A stretch of DNA of 64,000 nt from JAEZDR01 sp039811185 (GTDB taxonomy: Bacteria > Bacteroidota > Bacteroidia > Chitinophagales > Chitinophagaceae): the NCBI GenBank assembly GCA_039811185.1, contig JBDHYF010000001.1, positions 377,115 through 441,114 on the forward strand, in the 5' to 3' direction. Both the position numbers and the translations under genes were made by a program. The notes beneath the pieces are model-generated. The model had not been told where the DNA came from, made no database searches, and saw only the letters and a program-made list of their open reading frames with translations. Positions 60,971 through 64,000 of this stretch are shown in pieces. Each line of letters begins with the position of its first letter. Positions within the stretch are counted from its first letter, which is position 1.

Positions 60971-61001
60971 AAAAAAAATGGAGATGAAAGCTCATCCCCA
61001 T
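60971..61001 (-). terminator. rho-independent terminator of the Bax inhibitor-1 gene
   Basis: Minus strand: stem ATGGGGATGA and TCATCTCCAT (one G-U pair), loop GCTT, then eight T. It starts 21 bases after the stop at 61023. Confidence 0.82.
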
Positions 61002-61022
61002 TCATATTTTAATCCGCCGTTG

Positions 61023-61787
61023 TTAGCTCCGGCTGCTGGCCAGCCTGCTTAGCAGTTTTAATATTTCTATATACAGCCAAACAATTGTTACAAGCAGACT
61101 GAATGCGCCATACCATTCCATATACTTCGGAGCGTTCATTTGTTGCCCTTTCTCAATCATATCAAAATCGAGGATAAGGTTCAGCGCGGCAATGATGCAT
61201 ACAAAAACGCTGATGCCGATACCCAGCGGGCTGGCGTTATACATAAACGGCATATCTACGCCAAAAAAACGAAGGCCGAGCGCAATAAGGTAAAACAATC
61301 CGATGCCGAGCGTAGCACTCATAATAATACTTTTAAACCGCTGTGTTGCCTTAATTATGCGGAAGCTGTATAGCAAATACACAGCGAAGGCAACGCCGAA
61401 AGTGAGGCCTACCGCCTGCAAAACAATGCCCGGATAGCTGGCAGCAAATGCATCGTTAATCATTGCCGATATGGCGCCTAAAAACAAGCCCTGCATAATG
61501 CCGTAAACCGGTGCAATGTAGGGAGCAAGTTTTTGTTTAAAGATAGTGATGAGGGCAAGCACCAGTCCGCCAAACATACCCACAAACATCAGCGTGCGCA
61601 TTTGCGAAGGCTGACCGCTGTAATACAAATGCCAGGTGTAGGCTGCGCCACCAAACACCATGAAAAGCAGAAATCCGAATTTTTGGATAGCGCCCCGAGC
61701 CGTCATGCTTTCTTCACCGGGAAGAGAAATATGTTTATCGAAAACTTTTTCGGAAAGGGTGGGATTTCCGGATTTAAAAAATGCCAT
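61023..61787 (-). CDS. Bax inhibitor-1/YccA family membrane protein
   Basis: 254 residues with seven membrane segments. The N-terminal NPTLSEKVFDKHI and MTARGAIQKFGFLLF, the mid region YGIMQGLFLGAISAMINDAF and the last span with LVTIVWLYIEILKLLSRLAS match the YccA-like BI-1 group found in Bacteroidota. Related proteins are calcium-leak channels or modulators of membrane proteases; the role here is unproven. Stand-alone, divergent from korA. TATCTTTA about 20 bases upstream is a one-mismatch -7 box. Confidence 0.88.
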   Translation of the reverse strand: MAFFKSGNPTLSEKVFDKHISLPGEESMTARGAIQKFGFLLFMVFGGAAYTWHLYYSGQPSQMRTLMFVGMFGGLVLALITIFKQKLAPYIAPVYGIMQGLFLGAISAMINDAFAASYPGIVLQAVGLTFGVAFAVYLLYSFRIIKATQRFKSIIMSATLGIGLFYLIALGLRFFGVDMPFMYNASPLGIGISVFVCIIAALNLILDFDMIEKGQQMNAPKYMEWYGAFSLLVTIVWLYIEILKLLSRLASSRS

Positions 61788-61955
61788 AGCTGCTGTTTTT
61801 TAATAAAGATAATGGGTTTTAAAAGAAAAAGATTCCGCATTAAATATAGCAGGTTTAAACGTAGATATTGATAAGGCTTTGATAAAAAACGGACAGCTAC
61901 GGAGGTTTTAGCTGCCGCCGCGGAGATAATATTTCCCATAACCGCTTTGGCTTTG

Positions 61956-61963
61956 TAGGTTTG
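61956..61963 (+). promoter_or_regulatory. -7 promoter box of korA
   Basis: TAGGTTTG matches TAnnTTTG exactly, 47 bases before the ATG at 62011; the 223-base gap from 61788 otherwise shows no gene. Confidence 0.42.
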
Positions 61964-62010
61964 CAATTATTTTTTCCGGGCCTGAAAAAGGCCGACTAAG
62001 AACGTTAGAA

Positions 62011-63855
62011 ATGAATAGACGTGAAGAAGTTCTGGATGATGTGGTGATAAAATTTGCAGGCGACAGTGGAGATGGCATGCAGCTTACCGGAACACAGTTT
62101 ACCAATAATACCGCCCTTTTAGGAATTGATCTGGCTACTTTTCCCGATTTTCCCGCCGAAATTAGAGCGCCGCAGGGCACGGTGCCCGGAGTGAGTGGGT
62201 TTCAAATACATTTTTCTTCGGGTAAGGTGTATACGCCGGGCGATGTGTGCGATGTGCTTGTGGCTATGAACGCGGCGGCCCTGAAAGTAAATTTAAAAGG
62301 GTTGAAGGCGGGTGGAAAAATTATTGTGAATACCGACGGCTTTGATTCGAAAAACCTGCGGTTGGCAGCCTATCCCGAAAACACACATCCGCTCGAAAAC
62401 GGAAGCCTCGATGCCTACGAGGTTATTAAGATGGATGTTACCAAAATGACACGCGAGGCGCTGAAGGACACGCCGCTTGGTACAAAAGAAAAAGACCGCG
62501 CAAAAAACATGTTTGTGCTGGGCTTTTTGTACTGGATGTATCAGCGCAGCCTCGATAATACCCTTCGCTTTCTTGAGGAGAAATTTGGAAAGCATCCGGC
62601 CATTTTAGAGAGCAATATTAGGGTGCTGAAGGCGGGCTATAACTATGGCGATACCACCGAAACGTTTACCACTCAGTACAAGGTGCATAAAGCAAAAATG
62701 CCATCAGGAACCTATCGCGGCATTATGGGCAATCAGGCAACAGCGTTTGGCTTAATAGCGGCTTCGGAAAAATCGGGCCTTCCGTTGTTTTTAGGCACTT
62801 ATCCTATTACGCCTGCGTCCGATATTTTGCACGAGCTAAGCCGGCATAAAAACTTTGGCGTAAGAACGTTTCAGGCGGAGGATGAAATAGCCGGCATCAC
62901 TGCTGCTATTGGTGCATCCTACGGCGGGAGCCTTGGCGTTACCACCACCAGCGGACCGGGCATGGCGTTAAAAACGGAGGCGATGGGGCTTGCCGTAATG
63001 CTGGAAATTCCGCTTGTCATTATTGATGTGCAGCGGGGCGGCCCGTCAACAGGCCTTCCCACAAAAACAGAGCAAAGCGATCTGCTTCAGGCATATTATG
63101 GCAGAAACGGCGAATGCCCGATGCCCGTAATTGCGGCTGCCACACCGAGCGACTGTTTCGACACAACTTTCGAGGCCGTGCGCATTGCCATCGAACACAT
63201 GACGCCCGTAATTATGTTGTCGGATGGTTATATCGCCAACGGTGCAGAGCCCTGGAAGTTTCCGCTTGCAGACGAACTGCCTGCTATAAAAACCGAATTT
63301 AAAACAACCCTTGCCGAAGGTGAAACCACCTACCTTCCCTATCAGCGAGACGAAAAGCTGGTGCGGCCATGGGCTATACCCGGCACGCCGGGGCTGGAGC
63401 ACCGAATTGGCGGTCTCGAAAAGCAAAATATCACCGGCAATGTGAGTTACGATCCGGAAAACCATCAAACGATGGTGAAGATCAGACAAGAAAAGATTGA
63501 CAGAATTGCTGATTTTATTCCTGATCAAACCATTGAGGCCGGGCCGGAAAAAGGAAAGGTTTTAGTGATGGGTTGGGGAAGTACCTTTGGCGCTATCCGA
63601 AGTGCCGTGCTCGAGTTATTGAATCAGGGTTTTGAGGTAAGTCATGCACATCTCAGGCATTTGCGTCCATTCCCGAAAAATTTAAAGGAGATATTAACAG
63701 CGTTTGAAACTGTTATCATTCCCGAAATAAATAACGGACAGTTGATAAAAATTATTCGCGGTGAATTTTTGATTGATGCGAAGGGATACAACAAGATTAT
63801 GGGTACGCCTATCACTAAATCTGAGTTAGTGGAAGAAATAAAAAAATATTTGTAA
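62011..63855 (+). CDS. korA: 2-oxoglutarate/2-oxoacid:ferredoxin oxidoreductase, alpha subunit
   Basis: 614 residues: an N-terminal gamma domain (VVIKFAGDSGDGMQLTGTQF, residues about 10-195) fused to the alpha domain (GIMGNQATAFGLIAASEKS, FLGTYPITPASDILHELSRH, TTSGPGMALKTEAMGLAVML) and a C-terminal transketolase-like segment (VLVMGWGSTFGAIRSAVLEL). This gamma-alpha fusion pairs with a KorB beta subunit carrying thiamine diphosphate and iron-sulfur centres to turn 2-oxoglutarate to succinyl-CoA. No korB follows within the window; the next gene encodes a secreted protein. Confidence 0.9.
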   Translation: MNRREEVLDDVVIKFAGDSGDGMQLTGTQFTNNTALLGIDLATFPDFPAEIRAPQGTVPGVSGFQIHFSSGKVYTPGDVCDVLVAMNAAALKVNLKGLKAGGKIIVNTDGFDSKNLRLAAYPENTHPLENGSLDAYEVIKMDVTKMTREALKDTPLGTKEKDRAKNMFVLGFLYWMYQRSLDNTLRFLEEKFGKHPAILESNIRVLKAGYNYGDTTETFTTQYKVHKAKMPSGTYRGIMGNQATAFGLIAASEKSGLPLFLGTYPITPASDILHELSRHKNFGVRTFQAEDEIAGITAAIGASYGGSLGVTTTSGPGMALKTEAMGLAVMLEIPLVIIDVQRGGPSTGLPTKTEQSDLLQAYYGRNGECPMPVIAAATPSDCFDTTFEAVRIAIEHMTPVIMLSDGYIANGAEPWKFPLADELPAIKTEFKTTLAEGETTYLPYQRDEKLVRPWAIPGTPGLEHRIGGLEKQNITGNVSYDPENHQTMVKIRQEKIDRIADFIPDQTIEAGPEKGKVLVMGWGSTFGAIRSAVLELLNQGFEVSHAHLRHLRPFPKNLKEILTAFETVIIPEINNGQLIKIIRGEFLIDAKGYNKIMGTPITKSELVEEIKKYL

Positions 63856-63899
63856 GCAGCAAGGGTTAAAAACGGTAAAAATACCCTGTCAACGGTATT

Positions 63900-63957
63900 T
63901 AGTAAAACAGTTTAAGCAACTAAGATTGCAGAATTAATTCATCAAACTGTTTTACTA
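63900..63957 (+). repeat. 14-bp perfect inverted repeat ending on a start codon
   Basis: TAGTAAAACAGTTT (63900-63913) and AAACTGTTTTACTA (63944-63957) are perfect complements around a 30-base spacer. The last A of the right arm is the first base of the ATG at 63957. A smaller hairpin, AAATACC/GGTATTT (63879-63885, 63894-63900), lies just upstream. It could be an operator, an mRNA structure controlling initiation, or a terminator of korA without a T-run. Confidence 0.6.
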
Positions 63958-64000
63958 TGAAAAAGTTTTTATTCTTGTGCCTTACCGGCGGTTTTATATT
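63957..64000 (+). CDS. start of a secreted protein, cut by the window end
   Basis: The first 14 codons read MKKFLFLCLTGGFI, a basic-hydrophobic signal peptide start. The rest lies outside the window. It does not look like korB, which would be the usual partner after korA. Confidence 0.5.
   Translation, partial: MKKFLFLCLTGGFI

Noticed and set aside
61703..61966. 87-residue minus-strand frame before the Bax inhibitor-1 gene
   Set aside because: Low-complexity aromatic/Lys composition, overlaps a real gene in another frame and carries no recognisable domain.
1..64000. CRISPR arrays, tRNA/rRNA genes, insertion sequences, prophage
   Set aside because: No regular spaced repeats, cloverleaf-like segments, transposase or phage genes were seen on either strand.

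Overview
The window is a chromosomal piece of a Bacteroidota bacterium, most likely of the Chitinophagaceae/Chitinophagales group. The grounds are: type IX secretion sorting domains on two large secreted proteins, an alternative complex III operon joined to an aa3-type oxidase, promoter boxes of the Bacteroidota form TAnnTTTG in place of sigma-70 boxes, no obvious Shine-Dalgarno sequences, and families largely confined to the phylum (DUF2480, DUF2911, DUF6787, half-size asparaginase). This is inferred from gene content; no database search was possible.

Layout. 1-1100: ribosomal operon rplM-rpsI-rpsB (minus; rpsB cut by the window edge). 1.1-7.3 kb: mfd, obgE, a PfpI-type amidotransferase, a half-size asparaginase and a DUF2480 protein. 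7.3-10.1 kb: a T9SS type B cell-surface protein. 10.2-16 kb: envelope block uppS, bamA, two Skp/OmpH-like chaperones, murI. 16-27.8 kb: housekeeping and repair genes (glutathione peroxidase, aldehyde dehydrogenase, AlkA-like glycosylase, mnmD, AsmA-like protein, MFS transporter, MBL hydrolase, DoxX, gmk, SDR, kbl). 27.8-29.7 kb: an EcoRV-type restriction-modification module whose methylase is intact but whose nuclease gene has two lesions. 29.9-38.8 kb: EamA transporter, uvrD, DUF2911 protein, DUF3817 protein, then a minus-strand operon of PIG-L deacetylase, an uncatalogued 42-residue membrane protein, and a sodium:solute symporter. 38.9-42.3 kb: a T9SS type A beta-helix protein. 42.5-44.7 kb: esterase, cvpA, and a membrane-anchored PurN fusion.

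44.8-60.5 kb is the functional centrepiece: actA-actB-actC-actD-actE-actF (quinol:cytochrome c oxidoreductase), coxB, coxA, ctaB, two subunit III-like proteins and subunit IV, all on one strand and closed by a strong terminator at 59140. SCO and DUF420 assembly factors follow. Together they form a complete quinol-to-oxygen electron path with its heme O and copper maturation factors. 60.6-64 kb holds a 49-residue protein gene, a Bax inhibitor-1 homologue, korA and the start of a secreted protein behind a 14-bp inverted repeat.

The observations most worth following are the decayed EcoRV-like nuclease beside an intact methylase, a window-wide pattern in which TAnnTTTG boxes end only 4-7 bases before start codons (suggesting leaderless transcripts), the 42-residue membrane protein translationally coupled to the symporter, and the DUF6787-PurN fusion. 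No CRISPR array, tRNA, rRNA, insertion sequence or prophage was seen.
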